Assembly (NCBI GenBank): GCA_964242035.1
Contig: CAXTCL010000191.1
Span: forward strand, 1 to 7,451
DNA: 7,451 nt
From: BOG-908 sp964242035
Lineage (GTDB): Bacteria; Pseudomonadota; Alphaproteobacteria; Acetobacterales; Acetobacteraceae
Reading direction: 5' to 3'
Positions 1 through 7,109 of this stretch are shown piece by piece. Position numbers and translations under genes: made by a program. Position 1 is the first letter of the stretch; every line of letters begins with the position of its first letter. The notes below the pieces were generated by a model. The model did not search any database. It was not told the origin of the DNA and saw only the letters and a list, made by a program, of their open reading frames with translations.

Positions 1-911
1 TGGAGCGCGAGCGCGGCGTGATCCTGCAGGAGATCGGCCAGGCCAACGACACGCCCGACGACATCATCTTCGACCATTTCCAGGAAGCGGCGTACCCCAG
101 CCAGCCGATGGGCCGCCCCGTATTGGGCACCGAAGACATCATACGCAACATGCGCGGCGCGGACATCCAGGCCTACATGCGCCGCCATTATGCGGCCGGC
201 AACGTGGTGGTGGCCGCCGCCGGCGCGCTGGAGCATGACCGCGTGGTGGACCTCGTGTCCCAGCACTTCGCCGACCTGCCGGCCGAGATGCCGCCGCCGC
301 TGGAGCCCGGCACCTACGGCGGCGGCGAGTTCCGCGAAGAGCGCGACCTCGACCAGGTGCACATCGTCCTGGGTTTTCCGTCCGTCAGCTACGCGGACCC
401 TGACTACTACCCCGTCCTGCTGCTCTCTGGCCTGCTTGGCGGCGGCATGTCCTCACGCCTGTTCCAGGAAATACGCGAGAAGCGCGGCCTGGTCTATTCG
501 GTGTATTCCTTCACCGCGCCGTATCTGGAGACCGGCCTGTTCGGCATCTATGCCGGCACCGGCGAGGCGGAAGCCGCCGAGCTGGTGCCCGCCACACTGG
601 CCGAGCTGCACCGTGTGCAGATCGACGCCAACGAGGCCGAACTGCGCCGGGCAAAGGCGCAGATAAAGGCGAGCCTACTGATGAGCATGGAGAGCACCGG
701 CAGCCGGTGCGAGCAGCTCTCCCGCCAGATGCAGATCTTCGGGCGGATCATCCCGAGTGCGGAGACGGTGGCCAAGCTGGAGGCGGTGACGGTGGCTGAC
801 ATACGGCGTGCGGCTTGCCGTGTGTTCCGGGGAGTGCCTACGCTCGCGGCTATGGGGCCGGCGGCCAGTGTGCCTAGTCTGTCGGATATTACCCTGCGGC
901 TGGCGGCTTGA
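1..911 (+). CDS. M16 family zinc metallopeptidase (processing-peptidase-like), 5'-truncated by the window edge
   Basis: This is the C-terminal 302 residues of an M16B protease resembling mitochondrial processing peptidase; the reading frame is open from base 3 and the true start lies upstream. The first visible residues, ERERGVILQEI, match the segment carrying the third zinc ligand. By family analogy the Glu at 30-32 binds zinc and the Glu seven residues earlier (9-11) assists. The HxxEH motif would be off the window. The second M16 domain follows, with a Gly-rich turn (GLLGGGMSSRLFQ, about residues 143-155) and the conserved REKRGLVYSVYS stretch (about 158-169), whose Arg and Tyr contact substrate in related enzymes. 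No signal peptide can be judged because the N-terminus is missing. Substrates are unknown; bacterial relatives degrade or process peptides. The gene ends with TGA and is followed by a long hairpin with a T-rich tail, so it probably ends its transcript there. Confidence 0.95.
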   Translation, partial: ERERGVILQEIGQANDTPDDIIFDHFQEAAYPSQPMGRPVLGTEDIIRNMRGADIQAYMRRHYAAGNVVVAAAGALEHDRVVDLVSQHFADLPAEMPPPLEPGTYGGGEFREERDLDQVHIVLGFPSVSYADPDYYPVLLLSGLLGGGMSSRLFQEIREKRGLVYSVYSFTAPYLETGLFGIYAGTGEAEAAELVPATLAELHRVQIDANEAELRRAKAQIKASLLMSMESTGSRCEQLSRQMQIFGRIIPSAETVAKLEAVTVADIRRAACRVFRGVPTLAAMGPAASVPSLSDITLRLAA

Positions 912-935
912 GCATGCAATCGGCTGGATCAGCGT

Positions 936-1036
936 CGCGTGCCGGCGGGCCCGGTGTCAAGGACGCTGCGCGCCGGCTCTGCCGGTTGCCTGCGGCACTC
1001 CTTGACTCCGGGCACGCCGGCACGCGTCTTTGTTTT
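936..1036 (+). terminator. Long imperfect inverted repeat with T-rich tail, probable terminator of the M16 gene
   Basis: Arms at 936-963 and 999-1026 are complementary at 26 of 28 positions, with a 35-base loop that itself contains a small hairpin (CCGGC at 973-977, GCCGG at 981-985). The right arm is followed by TCTTTGTTTT (1027-1036), which fits intrinsic termination of the M16 transcript starting 25 bases after its stop. The stem is longer than a usual terminator, so it could instead be a small palindromic repeat element. The rest of the 912-1122 gap holds a minor hairpin (ACCGAAC 1066-1072 with GTTCGGT 1084-1090) and no convincing promoter, although TTGACT at 1002-1007 resembles a -35 box. 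Confidence 0.5.
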
Positions 1037-1110
1037 GTGGCCGGGACGAAAGAACGGCAGCTTCAACCGAACAAAGGAACGGGGTTCGGTGCGCGCTGGG
1101 CTTTCGGCGT

Positions 1111-1115
1111 AGGGG
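1111..1115 (+). promoter_or_regulatory. Ribosome binding site that sets the pmbA start
   Basis: AGGGG lies 7 bases before GTG 1123 and has good Shine-Dalgarno complementarity. It favours this GTG over the upstream in-frame TTG at 1030, which would add 31 residues with no resemblance to TldE/PmbA N-termini. Confidence 0.6.
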
Positions 1116-1122
1116 CTTGCCT

Positions 1123-2451
1123 GTGAGCTTGGACCTTCTCTCCCACCTGCTTGGCGCGGCTCGGGCGGCCGGGGCGGACAAGGCGGACGCTATCCTTGTA
1201 GCGCGCACGTCGCTCAGCGTGGAACGCCGGCTTGGCCAGACCGAGACTTTGGAGCGGTCGGAAAGCCAGGATCTTGGCCTGCGCGTGTTCTGCGGCGCCA
1301 AGAGCGCCATCGTGTCCGCGGCCAGCGTGGACCCGGCGCGATTTGCATCCTTTGCCGAACGCGCCGTGGCCATGGCGCGCGTGGTGCCTGACGATCCGCT
1401 CTCCGACCTCTGCGCCGAAGCCGCACCGCCGCGCGATGCGGCGTTCCTGGACCGTGTGGACGCGGCCGAGCCGGACGTGGCGGCACTCACCGTGCGTGCG
1501 GACACCGCCGAGGGTGCGGCCATGGCTGTGGCGGGCGTGACGAACTCCGAGGGCGGCAGCGCCGGCTTCGGGCGGACCGAGATGTTCCTCGCCACCTCTG
1601 CCGGGTTCGCCGGCCACTCGGCGCGCAGCTACCACTCGCACTCCGCCAGCGTCATCGCCGGCGCGGGCACCGGCATGCAACGCGACTACGACTACCACGG
1701 CGCCATACACCTGGCCGACCTGGACGACCCCGCCGCAATCGGCCACAGCGCCGGCGAGCGCGCCGTCTCACGCCTGAACCCCACGCGCCCGAAGACCGGC
1801 CAGATGCCGGTGGTGTTCGATCCGCGTGTGGCCAACAGCCTGGTGGGCCACCTCTCCTCGGCCATCAACGGCGCCTCGATCGCGCGCGGCACCAGCTTCC
1901 TGAAGGACCGCATGGGCGAGCGCCTGTTCCGCGCCGGCGTGCACATACACGACGACCCGTGGCGCGTGCGCGGCGGCCGCTCCGGCGTGTTCGACGCGGA
2001 AGGCGTGCCCACCAAACCCGTCACGCTCATCGAGGACGGCCGGCTGACCACGTGGATACTGGACGGCCGTAGCGCCCGCCAGCTCGGCCTGCGGACCACC
2101 GGCCACGCCAGCCGCGGCACCGGCGGCCCGCCGGGCCCGTCCGCCACCAACCTGTACATGGCAGCGGGCGCACCCACGCCGGCCGAGCTGATGGCCGACA
2201 TCGCGCTGGGCGTCTATGTGACCGAGCTGATCGGCATGGGGATCAACGGGATGACCGGCGACTACAGCCGGGGTGCGGCCGGGTTCATGATACGCGATGG
2301 TGCGCTGGCCGAGCCGGTGGCCGAGATCACCATCGCCGGCAACCTGGTCGACATGTTCGCGGACCTGCGGCCGGCGAATGATCTCGTGTTCCGGCGCGGG
2401 ACGGATGCGCCGACGATACGGGTTGATGGGTTGACAGTGGCCGGCGGGTAG
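1123..2451 (+). CDS. pmbA: TldE/PmbA family protein (TldD partner, U62-type metalloprotease subunit)
   Basis: A 442-residue protein, close to E. coli PmbA/TldE (about 450). TldE forms a cytosolic complex with TldD, which carries the zinc-binding HExxxH. The complex trims unfolded peptides, matures microcin B17 and other peptide products, and degrades the antitoxin CcdA in E. coli. No HExxxH is seen here, as expected for the TldE subunit. The N-terminal domain begins LDLLSHLLGAARAAGAD and includes ERSESQDLGLRVF (about 44-56). The core has MPVVFDPRVANSLVGHLSSA (from residue 228), and the C-terminal signature is GMGINGMTGDYSRGAAGFMI (371-390). The start at GTG 1123 is chosen from the Shine-Dalgarno and the family N-terminus. 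tldD is not in this window, which is usual because tldD and tldE are often unlinked. The TAG stop is immediately followed by the repeat element at 2452. Confidence 0.93.
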   Translation: MSLDLLSHLLGAARAAGADKADAILVARTSLSVERRLGQTETLERSESQDLGLRVFCGAKSAIVSAASVDPARFASFAERAVAMARVVPDDPLSDLCAEAAPPRDAAFLDRVDAAEPDVAALTVRADTAEGAAMAVAGVTNSEGGSAGFGRTEMFLATSAGFAGHSARSYHSHSASVIAGAGTGMQRDYDYHGAIHLADLDDPAAIGHSAGERAVSRLNPTRPKTGQMPVVFDPRVANSLVGHLSSAINGASIARGTSFLKDRMGERLFRAGVHIHDDPWRVRGGRSGVFDAEGVPTKPVTLIEDGRLTTWILDGRSARQLGLRTTGHASRGTGGPPGPSATNLYMAAGAPTPAELMADIALGVYVTELIGMGINGMTGDYSRGAAGFMIRDGALAEPVAEITIAGNLVDMFADLRPANDLVFRRGTDAPTIRVDGLTVAGG

Positions 2452-2586
2452 GAAGCAAGGCCTTTTTTTTTAAAAAAGAAGCAAAAAACTTTTGGTCCCT
2501 GTCGGCGAGTGCTGAAGCAGCCGCCGACAGGGACCAAAAGTTTTTTGGTCCTTTTTTTCAAAAAAGGACTGCTTGCTTACTTACTT
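2452..2586 (+). repeat. Three-hairpin intergenic repeat element, copy 1 (between pmbA and kdpC)
   Basis: The element starts at the base after the pmbA stop and runs into the last codons of kdpC. It has three parts. An AT-rich hairpin (2462-2469 with 2474-2481) is followed by a central GC stem, and then by a second AT-rich hairpin (GTCCTTTTTT 2548-2557 with its complement at 2560-2569). The end is a CTTGCTTACTTAC tail. The same layout, with shared blocks AAGGCCTT, AAAGAAGCAAAA and the CTTACTTACTT tail, recurs in inverted orientation at 5245-5387. The kdpC stop codon (complement of 2581-2583) lies inside this tail. Similar T-rich/A-rich hairpins are familiar to me from Acetobacteraceae intergenic regions; that is recollection, not a search. 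Confidence 0.75.
2482..2547. terminator. Bidirectional terminator-like 26-bp perfect stem between convergent pmbA and kdpC
   Basis: Bases 2482-2507 are perfectly complementary to 2522-2547. Within the 14-base loop, GCTG (2511-2514) can also pair with CAGC (2518-2521), leaving AAG at the tip. The base of the stem is A-rich on one side and T-rich on the other (AAAAAACTTTT / AAAAGTTTTTT), so a GC-rich hairpin followed by a U-tract is formed from either strand. Its place between two convergent genes fits two-way intrinsic termination. Confidence 0.75.
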
Positions 2587-3177
2587 TCTTCCCGCGGCCT
2601 CATCCAAAGCAAGGTTCAACGCCAGCACGTTGACCCGAGGCGCGCCAACGAAGCCCAGCTCCGGCGCGGCCATGTGGCTGGTGACGAGAGCACGCACCGC
2701 GTCGGGCGGCACGCCGCGCGCTTTTGCCACGCGGTCTACCTGCAGCGCCGCGTTTTCCGGCGAGATATCCGGATCCAGGCCTGAGGCCGAAGTGGTTACC
2801 ATGTCGGCCGGAACGTCCGTGGCGCCTATTTTGGTGATGTCGGCCGCCACGCGCTCAGACAGCGCCTTGGAGGCGGGTGCCAGGTTGGAAGCTCCGGACT
2901 CGCTGGCGTCGTAAGGGGTGGGCACCTGCTTGGAGCTGTCCTTCGGGTCAGTGCCCATCAGCGCGGACGGGCGGGCGTGAAAGTATTTGTCGCTGGTGAA
3001 GCTCTGGCCGATCAGCGCCGAGCCGAAAATCCGGCCGTCGCGCTGCACCAGGCTGCCGCCGGCCTGGAACGGAAAGGCCACTTGCCCCAAGCCCACGAAG
3101 GCCAGCGGAATTGCCAAGCCCGTCAGCAACGTGAACCCGAGTATCAGTATGAAGACTGGGCGTATTTGCGAGACCAT
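2581..3177 (-). CDS. kdpC: Potassium-transporting ATPase subunit KdpC
   Basis: A 198-residue protein (E. coli KdpC about 190). KdpC is the single-span subunit of the KdpFABC importer, with its soluble domain outside the cytoplasm; it is thought to stabilise the complex and influence ATP affinity of KdpB. One hydrophobic segment (about residues 7-31) follows the N-terminus MVSQIRPVF. Family hallmarks are FHARPSA, YDASESGASNLAP, VPADMVTTSASGLDPDISPENA and QVDRVAKARGV, in that order. The ATG is 13 bases after the kdpB stop, and the G-rich run overlapping that stop (3187-3193) serves as its ribosome binding site, so it is the last gene of the operon. Its final codons and TAA stop fall in the tail of a repeat element. 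No kdpD or kdpE follows; the next gene is convergent pmbA. Confidence 0.97.
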   Translation of the reverse strand: MVSQIRPVFILILGFTLLTGLAIPLAFVGLGQVAFPFQAGGSLVQRDGRIFGSALIGQSFTSDKYFHARPSALMGTDPKDSSKQVPTPYDASESGASNLAPASKALSERVAADITKIGATDVPADMVTTSASGLDPDISPENAALQVDRVAKARGVPPDAVRALVTSHMAAPELGFVGAPRVNVLALNLALDEAAGRK

Positions 3178-3190
3178 GATCTGCTTCCCC

Positions 3191-5230
3191 CTATACGAAG
3201 ATGTGAGCTGCGGTAAGGATCATGTCGATCGCCTTGATCCCGACGAACGGCGCGATGATGCCGCCTAGCCCGTAGATCAGCAGGTTTCGCTGCAGCAGTG
3301 CCGCAGCACCGACTGCCCTGAACTTCACCCCGCGCAGCGCCAGCGGCACTAGCGCCACGATGATCAGCGCGTTGAAGATGACGGCGGACATGATCGCACT
3401 CTGCGGCGTGGAGAGATGCATGATGTTGAGCGCGCCCAGCTCCGGATACGTCGCCACGAAGATCGCGGGCAGGATCGCGAAGTATTTGCTGATGTCGTTG
3501 GCGATGCTGAACGTGGTCAGTGATCCGCGGGTGATCAGCAACTGCTTGCCGATCTCCACGATCTCGATGAGCTTCGTGGGATCGCTGTCCAGATCGACCA
3601 TGTTGCCGGCCTCGCGTGCGGCCTGCGTGCCGGTCTGCATCGCTACGCCCACGTCTGCCTGGGCCAAAGCGGGTGCGTCGTTGGTGCCGTCGCCGCACAT
3701 CGCCACCAGCCGGCCTTCGGCCTGCGTCTTGCGTATGTAGTCCAGCTTGTCCTGCGGCGTGGCCTCGGCGATGAAATCGTCCACGCCGGCTTCTGTGGCG
3801 ATGGCGGCCGCCGTCACGCGGTTGTCGCCGGTGACCATGATGGTGCGTATGCCCATGCGGCGCAGTTCGGCGAAACGGTCGCGTATGCCCGGTTTGACGA
3901 TGTCCTTCAGCTCGATCACGCCGAGCAGCCGGCCGTCCTGCAGCACCGCCAGCGGCGTGCTGCCGGCGCGCGAGACGCGTTCCACGGATTGCGTGAAGGA
4001 CGCCGGCGCCGACTGGCCACCCAGTTTCAGGATGTTGTCTACCGCGCCCTTGCGCCAGCATTTGCCGCCGGAATCCAGCCCGGATACGCGCGTGTTCGCG
4101 GTGAACGGAATGATGTTTGCGTCATGCGGCACTTCGAGATTGATGCCGTGCCTGTCACGCACGTAGGTGATGATGGAGCGGCCTTCCGGCGTCTCGTCAC
4201 CCAGGCTGGCGTAAGCCGAGGCCTCCGCCAGGTCGTGGTCGGACACGCCAGGTGAGGGATACAGCCCGGCCGCCATGCGGTTGCCGAAGGTGATGGTGCC
4301 CGTTTTGTCGAGCAGCAGCGCGTCCACGTCGCCGGCGGCCTCCACCGCGCGACCGCTGGTGGCCACCACGTTGAAGCGTATCAGGCGGTCCATGCCGGCG
4401 ATGCCGATTGCCGACAGCAATCCGCCGATCGTGGTGGGAATGAGCGTCACCAGCAGCGCGGCCAGCACCGGTATGGGCAGCGGCGTCTCGGAATATTTGG
4501 CAAACCCCACAAGCGTGACGACGGCGATCAGGAAGATGATCGTGAGCCCGGCAAGCAGGATGTCGAGTGCTATCTCGTTCGGCGTCTTGCGGCGTTCCGC
4601 GCCTTCGACGAGCTTGATCATGCGGTCGATGAAGGTCTGCCCGGGATCGGCGGTGATGCGTATCACCAGCCAGTCGGACACCACCTGCGTGCCGCCCGTC
4701 ACCGCCGAACGGTCGCCGCCCGCCTCGCGTATCACCGGCGCGGACTCGCCGGTGATCGCACTCTCGTTGACGCTGGCGATGCCTTGCACGATCTCGCCGT
4801 CCGACGGGATCAGGTCGCCCGTCTCGCACAGCACGAAATCGCCCGCCTGCAACGCAGTGGCGGGCGTGGGCGCCACCAGCTTGCGGTCCTTCGGATTGGC
4901 CATCAGCTTGGCCATCGTGTCGGTGCGGGCGCGGCGCAGGCTTTCCGCACGTGCACGGCCGCGGCCCTCGGCCACGGCTTCGGCGAAGGTGGCGAACAGC
5001 ACGGTCAGCCACAACCATACAGCCACGGCGAGGGCAAACGCGGATTTCGTGCCGTCGATCAACGCCTCGATGCCGATGAAGGTCGTCAGCACGGCAACCA
5101 TCTCGGTGACGAAGATCACCGGATTGCGCATGAGTTGCACGGGGTTGAGCTTGGCGAAGCTGTCGCCGACGGCGCGCCAGATGATGGTGCGGTCGAAGAG
5201 CGCTATCGTGTCGGCTTTTGCGGGCGGCAT
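3191..5230 (-). CDS. kdpB: Potassium-transporting P-type ATPase subunit KdpB
   Basis: A 679-residue P-type ATPase subunit (E. coli 682) that hydrolyses ATP to drive K+ import through KdpA in the inner membrane. All signature residues are present: actuator TGES (160-163), PTTIGG in the membrane (265-270), phosphorylation motif DKTGT with Asp308, nucleotide-pocket FTANTRVSG (from 376) and KGA (394-396), TGDN (467-470), and hinge GDGTNDAPA (513-521). The transmembrane pair Asp579/Lys582 in SIANDISKYF matches the coupling pair known from E. coli. Ser163 corresponds to the TGES serine that is the inhibitory phosphorylation site in E. coli. The start is ATG 5230, preceded by GAAAGG with a 10-base spacer. 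An in-frame TTG at 5284 would only translate the upstream repeat element. The 158-base gap to kdpA is unusually long for this operon and is filled by that repeat. Confidence 0.98.
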   Translation of the reverse strand: MPPAKADTIALFDRTIIWRAVGDSFAKLNPVQLMRNPVIFVTEMVAVLTTFIGIEALIDGTKSAFALAVAVWLWLTVLFATFAEAVAEGRGRARAESLRRARTDTMAKLMANPKDRKLVAPTPATALQAGDFVLCETGDLIPSDGEIVQGIASVNESAITGESAPVIREAGGDRSAVTGGTQVVSDWLVIRITADPGQTFIDRMIKLVEGAERRKTPNEIALDILLAGLTIIFLIAVVTLVGFAKYSETPLPIPVLAALLVTLIPTTIGGLLSAIGIAGMDRLIRFNVVATSGRAVEAAGDVDALLLDKTGTITFGNRMAAGLYPSPGVSDHDLAEASAYASLGDETPEGRSIITYVRDRHGINLEVPHDANIIPFTANTRVSGLDSGGKCWRKGAVDNILKLGGQSAPASFTQSVERVSRAGSTPLAVLQDGRLLGVIELKDIVKPGIRDRFAELRRMGIRTIMVTGDNRVTAAAIATEAGVDDFIAEATPQDKLDYIRKTQAEGRLVAMCGDGTNDAPALAQADVGVAMQTGTQAAREAGNMVDLDSDPTKLIEIVEIGKQLLITRGSLTTFSIANDISKYFAILPAIFVATYPELGALNIMHLSTPQSAIMSAVIFNALIIVALVPLALRGVKFRAVGAAALLQRNLLIYGLGGIIAPFVGIKAIDMILTAAHIFV

Positions 5231-5240
5231 GGAGGCGTGG

Positions 5241-5246
5241 CCTTTC
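5241..5246 (-). promoter_or_regulatory. Ribosome binding site for kdpB
   Basis: On the minus strand GAAAGG precedes ATG 5230 by 10 bases. It lies just outside the repeat element (edge about 5245), so the element fills the intergenic space while leaving the kdpB translation signal almost untouched. Confidence 0.5.
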
Positions 5247-5387
5247 AAGTAAGTAAGCAGTTCTTTTTGGGGAGAAAGAACCAAAAAGCTTTCGGCGGCG
5301 CTGTCGCGGGAGTTTCCTGATGAGTCCGCGACAGCGGAGTTAAAAGTCTTTTGCTTCTTTTCTTCAGAAAAGAAGGCCTTTCTTTCA
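5245..5387 (-). repeat. Three-hairpin intergenic repeat element, copy 2 (inside the kdp operon, between kdpA and kdpB)
   Basis: Read on the minus strand, this copy begins 1 base after the kdpA stop with GAAAGAAAGGCC and ends with CTGCTTACTTACTTG beside the kdpB ribosome site. It has the same order of parts as copy 1: an AT-rich hairpin (5354-5363 with 5366-5375, 10 bp), a central GC stem, a second AT-rich hairpin (GTTCTTT 5260-5266 with AAAGAAC 5275-5281) and the CTTACTTACTT tail. It is diverged from copy 1 at many positions yet keeps all three stems. Relative to the gene just upstream, both copies have the same orientation, starting directly after its stop codon. Confidence 0.72.
5282..5353 (-). 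terminator. Central stem-loop of repeat copy 2, terminator-like or attenuating structure within kdp
   Basis: The GC core is 11 perfect pairs, 5299-5309 with 5326-5336, around a 16-base loop. It extends outward with mismatches and G-U pairs to the A/T-rich flanks (CAAAA at 5282-5286 with TTTTG at 5349-5353). On the kdp strand the right arm is followed within about 8 bases by CTTTTTGG, so partial termination or 3'-end protection of kdpA mRNA is plausible. Full termination is unlikely if kdpB and kdpC are expressed from the same promoter. No separate promoter for kdpB is evident. Confidence 0.45.
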
Positions 5388-5388
5388 T

Positions 5389-7098
5389 CTAAAACGTGTG
5401 CCCAGCCCGCAGCGCATAATGATCCGCAATCGGCCCAAGCGCGTCGGCCGGCATGAACTGCAGTCCGCCCAGGATGATGATCACGCCGATCAGCAAACCA
5501 ACGAACAGCGGCCCCGTCGTCGGGAACGTGCCTGCACTAGGCGGCAGCTTTGGCTTGGCGGCGAGCGAACCGGCGATTGCCAGCACCGGCACCATGAAGG
5601 CGAAGCGGCCGAAGATCATGGCAAAGCCGAGTCCGTAATCGAGCAGACGCGTGTCGGCCGTCAGCCCGGCCATGGCGCTGCCGTTGTTCTCCGTGGCGGA
5701 AGACCACGCGTAGAGCATTTCAGACAGGCCGTGCGGGCCGGCGGCGCTGAGGGAGGAGACGCCGTTCGGCAGCACCAGCGACAGGCCGGCGCCGCCCAGA
5801 ATGAAGAAGGTCAGTATCAGGACCGCAAGCATGGCGAGCTTGATCTCCTTGGCCTGCACCTTCTTGCCGAGATATTCCGGCGTGCGGCCCACCATAAGCC
5901 CGGCCACGAACACCGAGAGAAGTGCGAAGACCACGATCGTGTAAAGGCCGGAGCCGACGCCGCCAGGTGTGACTTCGCCCAGCTGCATCAGGAACAGCGG
6001 CACCAGCCCGCCGAGCGGCGTGTAGCTGTCGGTGAAGCTGTCGACCGCACCTGTGGAGGTGCCGGTGGCGGACGTGTTGAACGCGCTGGACAGTGCCACG
6101 CCGAAGCGTACGTCCTTGCCTTCCATGTTACCCATGCTGGCATTCACGCCGGCATGCGTCAGCAGCGGATTGCCTGCGGCTTCGGCGGCGTACGTGCCGG
6201 CGATGGCGAGCGTGAGCAGGATGGCCATCGCGTAGAACAGCGAGCGGCCCTGCTTCTTCTCTCCCACCATATGGCCGAGCATGATCGCCAGCGCGAACGG
6301 TATCACCAGCAGCAGCCAGTTTTCCAGAACGTTGGTCAGCGCCGAGGGATTCTCGAATGGGTGCGCGGAGTTGGCGTTGAAGAAGCCACCGCCGTTGGTG
6401 CCGAATTCCTTGATCGCTTCCTGGAACGCCACAGGCCCGAACGCGATGGTTTGCGATCCGCCGTCCAGCGTCGTCGCACTCGCGTAAGCCGACAGGGTTT
6501 CCGGCACGCCGGCCGCCAGCAGCACCACGCCGACCACGATGCAGACGGGCAGCAGCAGGTACAGCGTGACGCGCGTGAGGTCGACGTAGAAATTGCCGAG
6601 CGTGGTCAGCGCACTGCCAGCGAACGCGCGCACCACGGCGACCGCGGCGGCGATGCCGGTGGCCGCGCTGAGGAAGTTGTGCACAGTCAGGCCGAACATC
6701 TGCGCGCCGTAGCTGATCTGGCTTTCCGGAACGTAGGCCTGCCAGTTGGTGTTGGTGACGAAACTCGCCGCCGTGTTGAACGCCAGCCGTGGCGACATGC
6801 CCGCGACGTGCTGCGGGTTGAACGGCAGCACGCCCTGCAGGCGCAGCATCGCGTAAAGCACCAGGAAGTGCACGGCGTTCAGCAGGATCAGCGCAAACAC
6901 ATACTCGCGCCAGGTCATCCCACGGCGGGGGTCAACGCCGGCCACCCTGTAGAAGCCACGCTCGACAGGGCCGAGCACGGGCGTCAGCCACGTGCGCCCG
7001 CCGGAGAACAAGACGGCCATGTAATGGCCAAGCGGAAACGCGGATGCAAACACCAGCGCGAGCACGAGCGCGATCTGCGCCCAGCCGATCAACGTCAT
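5389..7098 (-). CDS. kdpA: Potassium-transporting ATPase subunit KdpA
   Basis: A 569-residue polytopic inner-membrane protein (E. coli 557) of the K+-transporter superfamily, which binds K+ from outside and passes it to KdpB. Four pore-loop segments can be placed: TNTNWQ (115-120), GTNGGGFFNANSAHPFENP (233-251), TSTGAV (347-352) and ENNGSAMAG (470-478), each next to hydrophobic spans. The N-terminus MTLIGWAQIALVLALVF is a first membrane helix. The ATG is 11 bases after the kdpF stop. AGGGG (7107-7111), overlapping that stop, is 8 bases upstream of the ATG, so translation is probably coupled. The gene is intact. The repeat element starts almost directly after its TAG stop. Confidence 0.98.
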   Translation of the reverse strand: MTLIGWAQIALVLALVFASAFPLGHYMAVLFSGGRTWLTPVLGPVERGFYRVAGVDPRRGMTWREYVFALILLNAVHFLVLYAMLRLQGVLPFNPQHVAGMSPRLAFNTAASFVTNTNWQAYVPESQISYGAQMFGLTVHNFLSAATGIAAAVAVVRAFAGSALTTLGNFYVDLTRVTLYLLLPVCIVVGVVLLAAGVPETLSAYASATTLDGGSQTIAFGPVAFQEAIKEFGTNGGGFFNANSAHPFENPSALTNVLENWLLLVIPFALAIMLGHMVGEKKQGRSLFYAMAILLTLAIAGTYAAEAAGNPLLTHAGVNASMGNMEGKDVRFGVALSSAFNTSATGTSTGAVDSFTDSYTPLGGLVPLFLMQLGEVTPGGVGSGLYTIVVFALLSVFVAGLMVGRTPEYLGKKVQAKEIKLAMLAVLILTFFILGGAGLSLVLPNGVSSLSAAGPHGLSEMLYAWSSATENNGSAMAGLTADTRLLDYGLGFAMIFGRFAFMVPVLAIAGSLAAKPKLPPSAGTFPTTGPLFVGLLIGVIIILGGLQFMPADALGPIADHYALRAGHTF

Positions 7099-7109
7099 CG
7101 GATTTGCCC

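Noticed and set aside
1030..1122. Longer PmbA starting at TTG 1030
   Set aside because: The extension is Arg/Gly-rich, begins in the T-rich tail of the terminator-like repeat, and does not resemble TldE N-termini.
957..1746. Overlapping minus-strand open frames opposite pmbA
   Set aside because: They are opposite a well-supported PmbA, run through the inverted repeat, and are low-complexity Ala/Arg-rich.
2452..2586. CRISPR array or phase-variable tract in the AT-rich repeat
   Set aside because: There is no regular repeat-spacer pattern, and the homopolymer runs fall in hairpins between genes rather than within a coding start or promoter.
4275..5252. A 325-codon open frame on the plus strand opposite kdpB
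   Set aside because: It lies wholly over conserved KdpB motifs, is a Ser/Ala/Thr-rich shadow frame, and has no ribosome site or neighbours in its direction.
5231..5284. Longer KdpB starting at the in-frame TTG at 5284
   Set aside because: The extra 18 residues translate the repeat element, whereas ATG 5230 gives the normal KdpB length and has a ribosome site.
2452..5387. kdpBC as a transposon or invertible cassette bounded by the inverted repeats
   Set aside because: The two copies are too diverged for efficient recombination, no recombinase or transposase is present, and kdpBC are in the normal operon position and orientation.
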